Shown in pieces: positions 36,616 to 45,529 of a stretch of 64,000 nucleotides of DNA. This DNA comes from Streptomyces pinistramenti. Lineage in GTDB: Bacteria; Actinomycetota; Actinomycetes; Streptomycetales; Streptomycetaceae. The position numbers and the translations under genes were made by a program. Under the pieces are notes generated by a model. The model saw only the letters and a list, made by a program, of their open reading frames with translations, ran no database searches and had not been told where the DNA came from. Where the stretch lies: NCBI RefSeq assembly GCF_020564935.1, contig NZ_JAJCXB010000010.1, forward strand, positions 62,001 through 126,000. Direction: 5' to 3'. Within the stretch, counting starts at the first letter, position 1. The number at the start of each line of letters is the position of its first letter.

Positions 36616-36998
36616 CGCCGTGCGTACGCCCTGACGGCGCTCCGGGCGAAGCCGCAGGTCGACGCGAGTGTCGGCGGTTTTCACTGACACACCGTCAAGA
36701 AAGAAGCCGACCGACTCGCCGCGCCCCCCTTGCCAAGCCAAGATAGTACGTGTTCGGATTATCTCTGTCGGTTACCAACCACCGAGGCATCACCGCAGAT
36801 CAGAGCATATCCACAGGCCAGATTCCGGCCGGTCACCAGGCGCCCGCCCGGCGACCCGAGCACCGTCCGCGACTCCCCGATCCCTGCCGGTCCCCGTACC
36901 CGCCCGCTGCCCTCGCCCGACTCCGCAGCGCTGCACCGGCCGCCGCTCCACGGCCGTCCCCGCTCGTGGGGCCCCCGAAACACTCTGGAGGTCTCCCC
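36616..36998. promoter_or_regulatory. control region of the nicotinate-type operon, with 24-bp imperfect palindrome
   Basis: No gene is seen. AGATAGTACG-TGTT-CGGATTATCT (36741-36764) is an imperfect palindrome with 8 of 10 paired positions, in the most A/T-rich part of the gap. TGAC-ACACC-GTCA lies at 36685-36697. The MarR regulator at the far end of the operon is a candidate to bind the larger palindrome. The following ~230 bp up to the GTG start would be an unusually long leader. Confidence 0.45.
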
Positions 36999-38036
36999 GT
37001 GTTCGATCTCTCGTCCGTCGATCTGCTCGACGCCTTCACCCGCCAGCTCCGGCTCTGCAAGCTCCGCGAAGGCGAACACGTGGTGGTGCTCGCCGAACCG
37101 GACAGCCGCGGCGATTACGTCGCCGCCGCGTTCGGCGCCGCGAAGGCGTGCGGCGCCCATGTCATCGCCGCCACGGTGCCCGGCGGCACCCCCGCACCCA
37201 TGCCCAGCACCCGCACCGGCGCAGGGCCCGGTCTGACCTCCGTCCTCCGTGACACCGCGGCGCAGGACCTCCTCAAGTCCGCCGATCTGGTGGTCGACCT
37301 GACTCGCGAGGGCTTCATCCACGCCCCCGTCCAGCAGGAGATCCTGCGGGCCGGCACCCGCATCATCTTCGTCTGCGACGCCCCCGAGGTCCTGATCCGC
37401 AACCTCCCCGACCCGGCCGACAAGGATGCGGTGCTGCGCGGCGTCGAGCTGCTGAAACGGTCGTCGGTGATGCGGGTCAGCTCACCGGCCGGCACCGACC
37501 TGACCGTGCAACTCAGCGGTTCCGAGCCGGAGTTCCAGTGCGGCTTCGCCGACGATCCGGGCCGCTGGGACCACTGGCCCAGCACGATGGTGCTGTGCTG
37601 GCCGGAGATCTCCGACGGGCGGATCGTGCTCGCGCCCGGCGACATCCTGCTGCCGTTCAAGGAGTACGTCCGCGAACCTGTCACCCTCCAGATCGCCGGC
37701 GGGCACATCGAGAAGATCACCGGCGGCGCCGACGCCGCCCTGCTCACCACCTTCTTCGACGACGCCGGCGACACCTGGGCGCGCAGCCTCTCGCACCTGG
37801 GCTGGGGGCTGATGCGCAGCGCCGACTGGTTCGCCACCGCGATGTACGGCAAGCACGAGCTGATGGGCATGGACGCCCGCGCGTTCGCCGGCAATTTCCT
37901 GTGGTCCACCGGCCCGCACCCGGTACTCGGCCGCGAGTCGTACGCGCACCTCGACATCGCGATGCGCGGCTGCTCGGTGACGGTCGACGGCACGGACGTC
38001 GTGGTGGCGGGACGGCTCGCCGACGACGGCAGCTGA
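36999..38036 (+). CDS. nicX: 2,5-dihydroxypyridine 5,6-dioxygenase (NicX-like)
   Basis: A 345-residue protein with the M29-peptidase-like fold of NicX. It has DDPGRWDHWPS near 185-195, VLAPGDILLPFKEYVREPVTL, SHLGWGL with His266, MDARAFAGNFLWSTGP, and AHLDIAMRGC with His317 and Asp319. These align closely with the three iron ligands of Pseudomonas NicX (265, 318, 320), and length matches the ~350 residues of the family. The enzyme opens 2,5-dihydroxypyridine to N-formylmaleamate with Fe(II) and O2. The GTG start follows TGGAGG at 8 bp. It is the first gene of an operon holding the other nicotinate-degradation activities. Confidence 0.88.
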   Translation: MFDLSSVDLLDAFTRQLRLCKLREGEHVVVLAEPDSRGDYVAAAFGAAKACGAHVIAATVPGGTPAPMPSTRTGAGPGLTSVLRDTAAQDLLKSADLVVDLTREGFIHAPVQQEILRAGTRIIFVCDAPEVLIRNLPDPADKDAVLRGVELLKRSSVMRVSSPAGTDLTVQLSGSEPEFQCGFADDPGRWDHWPSTMVLCWPEISDGRIVLAPGDILLPFKEYVREPVTLQIAGGHIEKITGGADAALLTTFFDDAGDTWARSLSHLGWGLMRSADWFATAMYGKHELMGMDARAFAGNFLWSTGPHPVLGRESYAHLDIAMRGCSVTVDGTDVVVAGRLADDGS

Positions 38037-38100
38037 CGTCCGCGCGCACCGGGACCACGGCGGCCCGACCGCCGCACCGCTGACACGCCTTGGAGGAAGA

Positions 38101-39369
38101 GTGGTGCCCAGCCAGTCGTTCGAAGTCACCATCGCCGGCGGCGGCCTCGGCGGCCTGACCGCCGCGCTGGCCCTGCGCCACCGCGGCCTGCGGGTCACCG
38201 TGCTGGAAGCGGCCGCCGAACTCGGCGAGATCGGCGCCGGCATCCAGACCGCGCCGAACGCCAGCCGGGTGCTGCTCGGGCTCGGCCTGCGCCGGCAGCT
38301 GGAGGCCATCCACACCGAACCGCTCGACCAGGTCAGGAGGCGCTGGCAGGACGGCAGCATCGTCGCCCTCACCTCGCTCGGCCAGTTCTGCAAGGACCGG
38401 TTCAACGCCCCCTACTGGCACTACCACCGGGCCGACCTGCACCGCGTCATCATGGACGCCTGCCGGGATCCGGCCGGCCCCGGTCCTGTCGTCGACATCC
38501 GTACCGCGAGCCGGGTCACCGCCCTGGACCGCAGCACCCCCGAGCGGCCGGTGGCCGTCACCGACGACGGCCGGTGCTTCCCCTCCGACGTGGTGATCGG
38601 CGCCGACGGAGTCCGCTCACAGGTGCGTGAGCTGATGGGCGCGCCCGACACCCTGTGCTTCTCGGGCGAGATGGCGTTCCGCGCGCTGATCCCCGGCGAA
38701 CTGATCGCCGCCGACCCGGCGACCCGCTGGCTGGTCGACCGCTTCCAGAGCACCATCTGGTACGGACCCGAACGCCATCTGGTGCACTACATGATCCGCG
38801 GCGGCGCGTACCTCAACGTCGTGGCGTGCGTGCCGTGCACCGACGAGGTCGCCGAGAAGTGGTCGGTCGCCGCCGCCCCGCAGGACCTGGTGGACGCCTT
38901 CCCCGGCTGGGACGACCGGGTGCCGGCGATGCTCTCGAAGGCCAAGGAGAACGTCACTTGCTTCGCCCTCCACCACCGGCGGCGCGACCCGGTGTGGATG
39001 GACGGACGGGTGGCGCTGCTCGGCGACGCCTGCCACGCCATGCTCCCGTACCAGGCGCAGGGCGCGTCGCAGGCCATGGAGGACGCGGCGGTACTGGCCG
39101 AGGAACTGGGCGCGGTCACCGTGTCCGGGGTGGAGGGCGCCCTGCGGCGGTACGTCGACCGGCGCGCCCGGCACGCCGGGATGGTGCAGGACGCGTCGCT
39201 GCGGAACAAGACCTTCTACCACTACCCCGACGGGCCCGAACAGCAGGCGCGGGACGAGAAGTTGCGGCGCTTCGACGGCGAGTCGGACCTGTCCTACGAC
39301 TGGCTGTGGGGCGGCTCGCCGCTGCACGACGCCGATCAGGTCGCGTTCTCCTACCGGTTCGCCCGCTGA
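38101..39369 (+). CDS. nicC: FAD-dependent monooxygenase, probable 6-hydroxynicotinate 3-monooxygenase
   Basis: A 422-residue aromatic hydroxylase of the PHBH/salicylate hydroxylase class: VTIAGGGLGGLTAALALRHRG for FAD, IGAGIQTAPNASRVL, SDVVIGADGVRSQVR (DG motif) and VALLGDACHAMLPYQAQG (GD motif). It sits between the NicX-like gene and the molybdenum hydroxylase genes. 6-Hydroxynicotinate 3-monooxygenase (decarboxylative hydroxylation to 2,5-dihydroxypyridine) is therefore the expected role. The family alone cannot tell this from salicylate 1-hydroxylase. GTG 38101 follows GGAGGAAGA. Confidence 0.85.
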   Translation: MVPSQSFEVTIAGGGLGGLTAALALRHRGLRVTVLEAAAELGEIGAGIQTAPNASRVLLGLGLRRQLEAIHTEPLDQVRRRWQDGSIVALTSLGQFCKDRFNAPYWHYHRADLHRVIMDACRDPAGPGPVVDIRTASRVTALDRSTPERPVAVTDDGRCFPSDVVIGADGVRSQVRELMGAPDTLCFSGEMAFRALIPGELIAADPATRWLVDRFQSTIWYGPERHLVHYMIRGGAYLNVVACVPCTDEVAEKWSVAAAPQDLVDAFPGWDDRVPAMLSKAKENVTCFALHHRRRDPVWMDGRVALLGDACHAMLPYQAQGASQAMEDAAVLAEELGAVTVSGVEGALRRYVDRRARHAGMVQDASLRNKTFYHYPDGPEQQARDEKLRRFDGESDLSYDWLWGGSPLHDADQVAFSYRFAR

Positions 39370-39427
39370 GTCCGACGGGCGCCGCCTCCCGGGCCCCCGC
39401 CCGTACCGCCACACGACAAGGAGGACC

Positions 39428-40276
39428 ATGAAACCCGCCCCGTTCCGCTACCACCGGGCCCGCGACACCGAAGGCGCCGCCCGGCTGCTCGCCGAACTCG
39501 GCGACGACGCCAAGGTCATCGCCGGCGGCCAGAGCCTGGTCGCGATGATGAACTTCCGGCTGGCCAGGCCGCGGCACCTCGTCGACATCGGCGGGCTGCG
39601 CGCCCTCGACCACCTCGGCACCGACAGCACGGGTGCGCTGCGCATCGGGGCGCTCACCACCCACCACACCGTCGAGACCGCCCCGGCCCGCCGGTTGGGC
39701 CCCGGCTTCGACGTCCTGCGCGCGGCCATGGGCTGGATCGGCCACCTGCCGATCCGTACCCGCGGCACGGTGGGCGGCAGCATCGCGCACGCGGACGCCA
39801 CCGCCGAGTGGTGCCTGCTCGCGGTCGCCCTCGACGCCGAACTCCACACCCACGGGCCGCGCGGGCCGCGCCGCATCCCGGCGGCCGAGTTCTTCTTCGG
39901 CTCGTACACCAACGCGCTCGACCCGGACGAACTGCTCACCGAGATCGTCTTCCCGCGGCCCGCGCCGCATGCCGCACTCACCGAATTCGCCGAGCGCCGG
40001 GGCGACTTCGCGATCGTCTCGGCCGTCGTCGACCTGGACCTGGCGGGCACCGAGGTGCGCGGCGGGCGGGTGGCGCTCGGCGGGGTGGCACCGGTTCCGG
40101 TACGGGTGCCCGAGGCGGAACAGGTGCTGGCAACGGGCGGCTCGTTCGCCGACTGCGCGGCCGCCGCCGCTGCCGCCGTGAACCCGCCGGACGACGCCAA
40201 CGGCAGCGCGGACTACCGACGGCGGCTGATCGGCACGCTGGTACGGCGTGCCTGCGAGGAGGCGAGGGCCCGATGA
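39428..40276 (+). CDS. molybdenum hydroxylase, FAD-binding subunit (CoxM type)
   Basis: A 282-residue medium subunit of the xanthine dehydrogenase family. KVIAGGQSLVAMMNFRLARP near residue 30 and TRGTVGGSIAHADATAEW near 108 are the two FAD-binding signatures; the C-terminal domain follows from about 175. It overlaps the large-subunit gene by 4 bp (ATGA). It passes electrons from the Fe-S subunit to an acceptor. With NicX- and NicC-like genes upstream, hydroxylation of nicotinate at C6 is the likely reaction of the complex. Confidence 0.9.
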   Translation: MKPAPFRYHRARDTEGAARLLAELGDDAKVIAGGQSLVAMMNFRLARPRHLVDIGGLRALDHLGTDSTGALRIGALTTHHTVETAPARRLGPGFDVLRAAMGWIGHLPIRTRGTVGGSIAHADATAEWCLLAVALDAELHTHGPRGPRRIPAAEFFFGSYTNALDPDELLTEIVFPRPAPHAALTEFAERRGDFAIVSAVVDLDLAGTEVRGGRVALGGVAPVPVRVPEAEQVLATGGSFADCAAAAAAAVNPPDDANGSADYRRRLIGTLVRRACEEARAR

Positions 40277-42663
40277 GCACCACGACGGGAGCACACACGC
40301 CGGACGGCGGGGAAGGGCCGCTGGTCGGGCGGTCGGTGGCGCGGCGGGAGGATCCGCGGTTGCTGACCGGGCGCGGCCGGTTCGTCGACGACATCGCGCT
40401 GCCCGGCATGCTGCACGCCCAGTTCGTCCGCAGCACCGTCGCCAACGGCGAGCTGACCTCCGTCGACCTCGACGCGGTGCGGAAGGTGCCCGGAGTGATC
40501 GCCGCGTTCACCGCAGAAGATTTGGACCTGGGCGACATCACCGCCCAACTCGACCGCCCGCCCGAGGAGTTCGTGCCGACCGCGATGCCGGTGCTGGCCC
40601 GCGACCGGGTCCGCTACGTCGGCGAGCCGATCGCCGTGGTCGTGGCGCGCGACGCGTACGCCGCCGAGGACGGCCTGGAGGCCGCCAAGATCGGCTACGC
40701 CGTGCGCCCGCCGGTGACCTGCGAGGCGGACGCCCTGGCCGACGGAGCGGAGCTGGTGCACGCGCAGGCGCCGCGCAACACGCTGGTCGATGTGGCGCTG
40801 TTCGCCACCGAAGGCATCGACGAGATCTTCGCGTCCGCGGACTGCGTGGTGCACGTCGAGACCCGCACCGGACGCCAGAACGCACTGCCGTTGGAGACCC
40901 GGGGCGCGGTGGCGCACTGGGACGACCGCGAGGAGCAGCTGGTCCTCCAGACCTGCACCCAAGTGCCGCACCAGGTAAGGACGGTGGCCTCGCGCTGCCT
41001 GCGGCTCGACGAGCGGGCGGTGCGGGTCATCGTGCCGGACATGGGCGGCGGTTTCGGACAGAAGTGCGTGGTGGGCCGCGAGGAGATCGCCACCGCGGCC
41101 GCGGCGCTGCGCCTGGGACGTCCGGTGAAGTGGATCGAGGACCGCAAGGACGCGCTGACCGCGTCCTTCCTCGCCCGCGAGCAGCACTACGACGTGCGGG
41201 CCGCGTTCGACGCCGAAGGCCGGATCCTGGGCCTGGACGCGGACGTGGTGTGCGACATGGGCGCCTACTCCTGCTATCCGTTCACGGCGGGCATCGAGCC
41301 GCTGATGGCGGCCGCGGAGATGCCGGGTGTCTACACCGTGCCCGCCTACCGGGTGCGCGGCCGTGCGGTCACCACCAACAAGGCGCCCACCGCGCCGTAC
41401 CGCGGAGTCAGCCGCCCGCAGTACGTGATGGTGGTGGAGCGGCTCTTCGAGCGGGCGGCACGGGAGCTGGGCCTGGACCCGGTGGAGACCCGCCGCCGCA
41501 ACCTCATCACCGACTTCCCCTACACCGGCGTCAACGGCATCACCTACGACCCCGGTTCCTACCTGGAGTCGCTGAACCTGTGCGAGCAAACGCTGCGGGA
41601 CGAGGGCTGGTACGAGCGGCAGGCCCACGCCACCGCCGCCGGTCGGCACCTCGGCATCGGCTACTCCTGCTTCAGCGAACGCACCGGCTACGGCTCCACC
41701 GCGTTCGCGCAGCGCAAGATGGAGGTGGTGCCGGGCTTCGACATCTCCGAGGTCCGGATGGACACCAGCGGCGCGGTGACGGTCACCACCGGCACGATGA
41801 GCCACGGGCAGAGCCACGAGACGACACTGGCGCAGATCGTCGCCGACGCACTCGGCCTGGACCTCGCCAAGGTGCGGATCCACCAGGGCGACACGGACCG
41901 CGTCACGTACGGCTGGGGCACCTTCGCCAGCCGGTCGGTCACCGTCGGCGGCAGCGCGGTCCGGCTCGCGGCGGGCAAGCTCGGCGAGAAGCTGCGCCGG
42001 CTCGCCGCAGCCCGCTGGGACATCCCGTGGGAGGACACCACTCTCGGCCGTGGCCGGGTCCACCGTCACGACGATCCCGCCGCCACCCTCACGTACACCG
42101 AACTCGCCGATACCGCCTACCTCAAGGCACATCTGCTGCCCAAGGACATGGAGCCGGGCCTGACGGCGACGGCCAGCTTCGACGTCTTCAACGACGGCAC
42201 ATTCTCGAACGCCACCCACGGCGTCGTCGTCGAACTCCACGAGGGCACCGGGCAGGTGGAGATCCTGCGGTACGTCTGCGTCGAGGACTGCGGTGTGGCG
42301 ATCAACCCGCGGGTCGTGGAGGGCCAGTGCCGGGGCGGCATCGCCCAGGGCATCGCGGGCGCGCTCTTCGAGCAGGTGACCTACGACGCACAGGGCGAGC
42401 CGTCGGCGACCAGCTTCATGGACTACAAGGTGCCCACCGCCCAGGAGATCCCGGACGTCACGGTCCAGCACCTCGAAACGCCGTGCGCCTTCAGCGAGAC
42501 CGGCGCCAAGGGCGCGGGCGAGGGCGGCACCATCGGCGCGCCCGCGGCCGTGCTGAACGCCGTCAACGACGCCCTGCGCCCCACCGGCGTCGAACTCGAT
42601 CACACCCCCGTCACCCCCGAGACGGTGCACCGCGCACTGCGCCGCACCCTGGAGCGCACCTGA
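40273..42663 (+). CDS. molybdenum hydroxylase, molybdopterin-binding large subunit (probable nicotinate hydroxylase)
   Basis: A 796-residue large subunit of the xanthine dehydrogenase/CoxL family. It has SVARREDPRLLTGRGRFVDD at the start, PDMGGGFGQKC near residue 257, KAPTAPYRGVSRPQ at the active-site loop, and GAKGAGEGGTIGAP near the end with the catalytic Glu. The AYRCSFR-type loop of CO dehydrogenase is absent, so it is not a CO oxidiser. It carries the molybdenum cytosine dinucleotide cofactor in relatives. Its place after NicX- and NicC-like genes suggests nicotinate to 6-hydroxynicotinate. Pseudomonas instead uses a two-subunit NicAB with cytochromes. Confidence 0.88.
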   Translation: MSTTTGAHTPDGGEGPLVGRSVARREDPRLLTGRGRFVDDIALPGMLHAQFVRSTVANGELTSVDLDAVRKVPGVIAAFTAEDLDLGDITAQLDRPPEEFVPTAMPVLARDRVRYVGEPIAVVVARDAYAAEDGLEAAKIGYAVRPPVTCEADALADGAELVHAQAPRNTLVDVALFATEGIDEIFASADCVVHVETRTGRQNALPLETRGAVAHWDDREEQLVLQTCTQVPHQVRTVASRCLRLDERAVRVIVPDMGGGFGQKCVVGREEIATAAAALRLGRPVKWIEDRKDALTASFLAREQHYDVRAAFDAEGRILGLDADVVCDMGAYSCYPFTAGIEPLMAAAEMPGVYTVPAYRVRGRAVTTNKAPTAPYRGVSRPQYVMVVERLFERAARELGLDPVETRRRNLITDFPYTGVNGITYDPGSYLESLNLCEQTLRDEGWYERQAHATAAGRHLGIGYSCFSERTGYGSTAFAQRKMEVVPGFDISEVRMDTSGAVTVTTGTMSHGQSHETTLAQIVADALGLDLAKVRIHQGDTDRVTYGWGTFASRSVTVGGSAVRLAAGKLGEKLRRLAAARWDIPWEDTTLGRGRVHRHDDPAATLTYTELADTAYLKAHLLPKDMEPGLTATASFDVFNDGTFSNATHGVVVELHEGTGQVEILRYVCVEDCGVAINPRVVEGQCRGGIAQGIAGALFEQVTYDAQGEPSATSFMDYKVPTAQEIPDVTVQHLETPCAFSETGAKGAGEGGTIGAPAAVLNAVNDALRPTGVELDHTPVTPETVHRALRRTLERT

Positions 42664-43253
42664 TGACCGAGACCCCCATCGATCCCGCGATCGATCCCGC
42701 GGCGGAGCGGCAGCTGCTCGCCCTGGATGTCAACGGCACCGCGTACGAGGTGCTCTGCGAGTCGCGGCGCACCCTGGTCGACGTACTGCGGCACGATCTA
42801 CGGCTGACCGGCACCCACGTCGGCTGCGAACACGGCATCTGCGGCGCCTGCACGGTACTGGTCGACGGGCGGCCGGCCCGTGCCTGCCTGATGTTCGCCG
42901 CGCAGGCGGAGGGCGCCAGGATCCGCACCGTCGAGTCCCTGTCCGGCGACGACGACGGCCGTCAACTCAGCGATCTCCAGCAGGCGTTCAGGGACCACCA
43001 CGGCCTCCAGTGCGGCTTCTGCACCCCCGGCTTCCTGATGCTGGCCGAGGGGTTTCTCGCCGAGCGGCCCGACGCGGACCGGGCGGAGATCCGCGAGCTG
43101 GTGGCGGCCAACCTGTGCCGGTGCACCGGCTACCAGTCCATCGTCGACGCGATCGAGAGCTGCGCCACGGCCCGTCGCGCCAAGGAAGCAACGGAAGCAA
43201 CGGCAACCGACGAGACCCCGGAAGCCGCGGAAGCCACAGGAGAGGAGCGGTGA
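42663..43253 (+). CDS. molybdenum hydroxylase, [2Fe-2S] small subunit (CoxS type)
   Basis: A 196-residue subunit with two [2Fe-2S] clusters. The plant-type cluster is HVGCEHGICGACTVLVDG with a later RAC. The second is LQCGFCTPGF with LCRCTGYQSIVDAI. The last ~30 residues (Ala/Thr/Glu-rich) extend beyond the usual end and are probably disordered. It shares one base with the large-subunit stop and with the following SRPBCC gene (TGATG at both sides). It relays electrons from Mo to FAD. Confidence 0.94.
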   Translation: MTETPIDPAIDPAAERQLLALDVNGTAYEVLCESRRTLVDVLRHDLRLTGTHVGCEHGICGACTVLVDGRPARACLMFAAQAEGARIRTVESLSGDDDGRQLSDLQQAFRDHHGLQCGFCTPGFLMLAEGFLAERPDADRAEIRELVAANLCRCTGYQSIVDAIESCATARRAKEATEATATDETPEAAEATGEER

Positions 43254-43930
43254 TGCAGCTCAGCAACACGGTGCCGGTGGCGGCGCCGCCGGACGAGATC
43301 TTCGCGCTGCTGAACGACGTACGGCGGGTGGCGTCCTGTATGCCGGGCGCGGTGCTCGACGGGCAGGAGGGCGACGCCTGGCAGGGCAGGGTCACCGTGC
43401 GGGTCGGCCCGATCAGTGCCGCGTACGCGGGCACCGTCCGGTTCCTGGAGGCGGATGCCGGACAGCGGCGGCTGCGGGTGCAGGCGCGCGGCGCCGACAC
43501 CCACGGCAGCGGTGACGCGGAGGCGGAGGTGACGCTGACGGTGGCCGAGACGCCGGAGGGCGCCCGCCTTGACATGTCCACAGACCTGGTCATCCGCGGC
43601 AAGCTCGCCCAGTTCGGCAAGGGCGCCATCGGCACCGTGTCGAACCGGATCCTCCAGCAGTTCGCGCAGAACCTCGGCAGTCTGCTGGACCAGGACCGCA
43701 CGGCGGGCCCCGCGGCACCGGCGGCGGGACCGGCCGCCCCCGCGGGGGCCCCCGCGACCGCCCCCTCCGCCCCCGCGCCCGCGCTCGACGGGCTCTCGCT
43801 CCTCGCCGGCCCGGTACCCGCCAAGTACGGGCCGCTCGTCGCCGCCTTCGCCTTCGGAGTGTTCGAGGGCTGGCTGCTGGGCCGGCTGGCCGGCCTGCGC
43901 CGGGAACTGAAGGAGGCGAGGCGCCGATGA
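43253..43930 (+). CDS. CoxG-like SRPBCC protein
   Basis: A 225-residue protein. Residues 1-145 form a START/Bet v 1-like CoxG domain (NTVPVAAPPDEIFALLNDV, then GPISAAYAGTVRFLEAD). An Ala/Pro-rich linker follows at 150-175. A C-terminal hydrophobic stretch (YGPLVAAFAFGVFEGWLLGRL) and basic end could anchor it to the membrane, as for CoxG, which recruits CO dehydrogenase to the membrane. It is embedded in the operon with 1- and 4-bp overlaps, so it probably places the molybdenum hydroxylase near respiratory electron carriers. Confidence 0.88.
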   Translation: MQLSNTVPVAAPPDEIFALLNDVRRVASCMPGAVLDGQEGDAWQGRVTVRVGPISAAYAGTVRFLEADAGQRRLRVQARGADTHGSGDAEAEVTLTVAETPEGARLDMSTDLVIRGKLAQFGKGAIGTVSNRILQQFAQNLGSLLDQDRTAGPAAPAAGPAAPAGAPATAPSAPAPALDGLSLLAGPVPAKYGPLVAAFAFGVFEGWLLGRLAGLRRELKEARRR

Positions 43931-44583
43931 GCACCGGCCGGTACGGCGGCGCCACCGACGCCACCTACGCGCGCGCCGGGTTCGGGGCGCAGGTACGGCG
44001 CGGCAGCCGCCCCGCGCTGATCGTCGTCGACCTGACCCTGGGCTTCACCGACGACCGGTTCCCTTCCGGCGCCGACCTCACCGAAGTCGTCGGCGCGACG
44101 GCCGAGTTGATCGAGGCCGCGCGGCCCGCCCGGGTGCCGGTGCTGTTCACCGCGCTCTCCTACACACCGGCCGAGGCGGACGGCGACGGCGTCGCCTGGC
44201 TGCACAAGGCGCCCGGCATGCGGGCGCTCGTCGAGGGCAGCGAGGCGGTCGCCGTGGATCCGCGGCTGCCACGCCGCCGGGAGGACGTCCTGCTGCTCAA
44301 GAAGGGGCCCTCGGCGTTCTTCGGCACCTCGCTCGCCGCCACCCTCACCGCACTCGGCCGCGACACGGCGGTGATCTGCGGCGCCACCACCAGCGGCTGC
44401 GTGCGCGCCACCGTGGTCGACGCGGTGCAGTCCGGATTCCCGGTGCTGGTGCCCCGCACTTGCGTGGGCGACCGGGCGCAGGGGCCGCACGACGCGAGCC
44501 TCTTCGACATTCAGGCCAAGTACGGCGACGTCATCGGCCAACAGGACGCGCTCGCCTACCTGGCCGGCCCGCCCACCCCCTGA
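43927..44583 (+). CDS. nicF: isochorismatase-family amidohydrolase, probable maleamate amidohydrolase
   Basis: A 218-residue cysteine hydrolase. The triad is Asp35 in LIVVDLTLGFTDD, Lys126 in LLLKKGPSAFFGT and Cys158 in GATTSGCVRATVVDA. AQGPHDASLFDIQAKYGDV at the end is typical of the N-carbamoylsarcosine amidase / NicF group. In the nicotinate pathway NicF hydrolyses maleamate to maleate and ammonia, which fits its place after the hydroxylase genes and before the NicD-like gene. The maleate would need the isomerase encoded at 18855-19640. It starts inside the CoxG stop (ATGA). Confidence 0.88.
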   Translation: MSTGRYGGATDATYARAGFGAQVRRGSRPALIVVDLTLGFTDDRFPSGADLTEVVGATAELIEAARPARVPVLFTALSYTPAEADGDGVAWLHKAPGMRALVEGSEAVAVDPRLPRRREDVLLLKKGPSAFFGTSLAATLTALGRDTAVICGATTSGCVRATVVDAVQSGFPVLVPRTCVGDRAQGPHDASLFDIQAKYGDVIGQQDALAYLAGPPTP

Positions 44584-44620
44584 CCACCGCCCTCCCCCAC
44601 CCCCCTCTCAGGAGGCTCCC

Positions 44621-45469
44621 GTGCCGCACCCCCAGCGGTCCGTCCCGCAGTCCGCCCTCGCCGACCTCGCCGACATCCCGGCCACCAGCCGGTGGGTCCG
44701 CTCCGGCACCACCCGGCTGCACGTCCTGGACTACGGCGGCGCAGGACCCGCCCTGATCATCCTGCCCGGCATCACCAGCCCGGCCGTCACCATGGACTTC
44801 GTCGCCCGCGAACTCACCGATCTGGTACGCCCGTTGGTCGTCGACGTGCGCGGCCGCGGCCTGTCGGACGGCGGCGGCGCGTACCGCCTGGAGGAGTACG
44901 CCCAGGACACCGAGGCCGTCGTGAACGGGCTCGGCCTGCACCGGCCGCTGCTGTTCGGGCACTCGATGGGCGCGCGGATCGCCGCGGCCGTCGCCGCCCG
45001 CGGCAAGGTGGCGACCGGCGGGTGCGTGCTGGCCGACCCGCCGATGAGCGGTCCTGGACGCGAGGAGTACCCGACGCCCCTTGCGGCCTTCCTCGACCAG
45101 CTGACGCAGGCCGAGCGCGGCACCGACGCCGACGAGGTGGCCGCATCCTGGCCGCGCTGGCCGCGCCGCGAACAGGAGCTGCGGGCGCGCTGGCTGGCCA
45201 GCTGCGACCGCCGGGCGATCACCGCGACCCACGAGGGCTTCGAGACGGAGGACTTCTTCGACTGGTGGCCCGCGGTCGCCGGGCCCACCACCCTGCTGTA
45301 CGGCGCGGACAGTCCCGTGGTCACCGCCGAGGGCGTCGCCGAGGCCCGCGCGCTGCTCCCCTCGGCCTCGTTCGCCGCCGTCCCGGACGCCGGACACATG
45401 ATTTTCTGGGACAACCCGCCCGCCGCGCTCGGCGCCCTGCGGGCCGCGCTGCACCCGATGACGGTGTGA
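44621..45469 (+). CDS. nicD: alpha/beta hydrolase, probable N-formylmaleamate deformylase
   Basis: A 282-residue alpha/beta hydrolase. The nucleophile Ser115 is in LLFGHSMGARIAAAVAARG, the acid Asp230 in LLYGADSPVV and His259 in DAGHMIFWDNP; the oxyanion region is LPGITSPAVTMDF. The cap domain (residues 135-215) is Trp/Arg-rich (WPRWPRREQELRARW). In Pseudomonas NicD, this family removes formate from N-formylmaleamate, the product of NicX. The GTG start follows AGGAGG, 37 bp after the NicF-like gene. The assignment rests on family plus operon context. Confidence 0.85.
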   Translation: MPHPQRSVPQSALADLADIPATSRWVRSGTTRLHVLDYGGAGPALIILPGITSPAVTMDFVARELTDLVRPLVVDVRGRGLSDGGGAYRLEEYAQDTEAVVNGLGLHRPLLFGHSMGARIAAAVAARGKVATGGCVLADPPMSGPGREEYPTPLAAFLDQLTQAERGTDADEVAASWPRWPRREQELRARWLASCDRRAITATHEGFETEDFFDWWPAVAGPTTLLYGADSPVVTAEGVAEARALLPSASFAAVPDAGHMIFWDNPPAALGALRAALHPMTV

Positions 45470-45529
45470 TCGCACGGACCGGGCACCGGCGGCCCGCGGC
45501 GCACCTGATCACCGTGATTGAGTTGGCCC

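Noticed and set aside
38101..39369. Salicylate 1-hydroxylase instead of 6-hydroxynicotinate monooxygenase
   Set aside because: The family alone allows it, but the gene is embedded between NicX-like and molybdenum hydroxylase genes, and salicylate already has a CoA route in this window.
40273..43930. CO dehydrogenase (CoxMSLG) identity for the molybdenum hydroxylase
   Set aside because: The large subunit lacks the active-site loop of true CO dehydrogenases (here APYRGVSRPQ), and the flanking genes are those of nicotinate catabolism.
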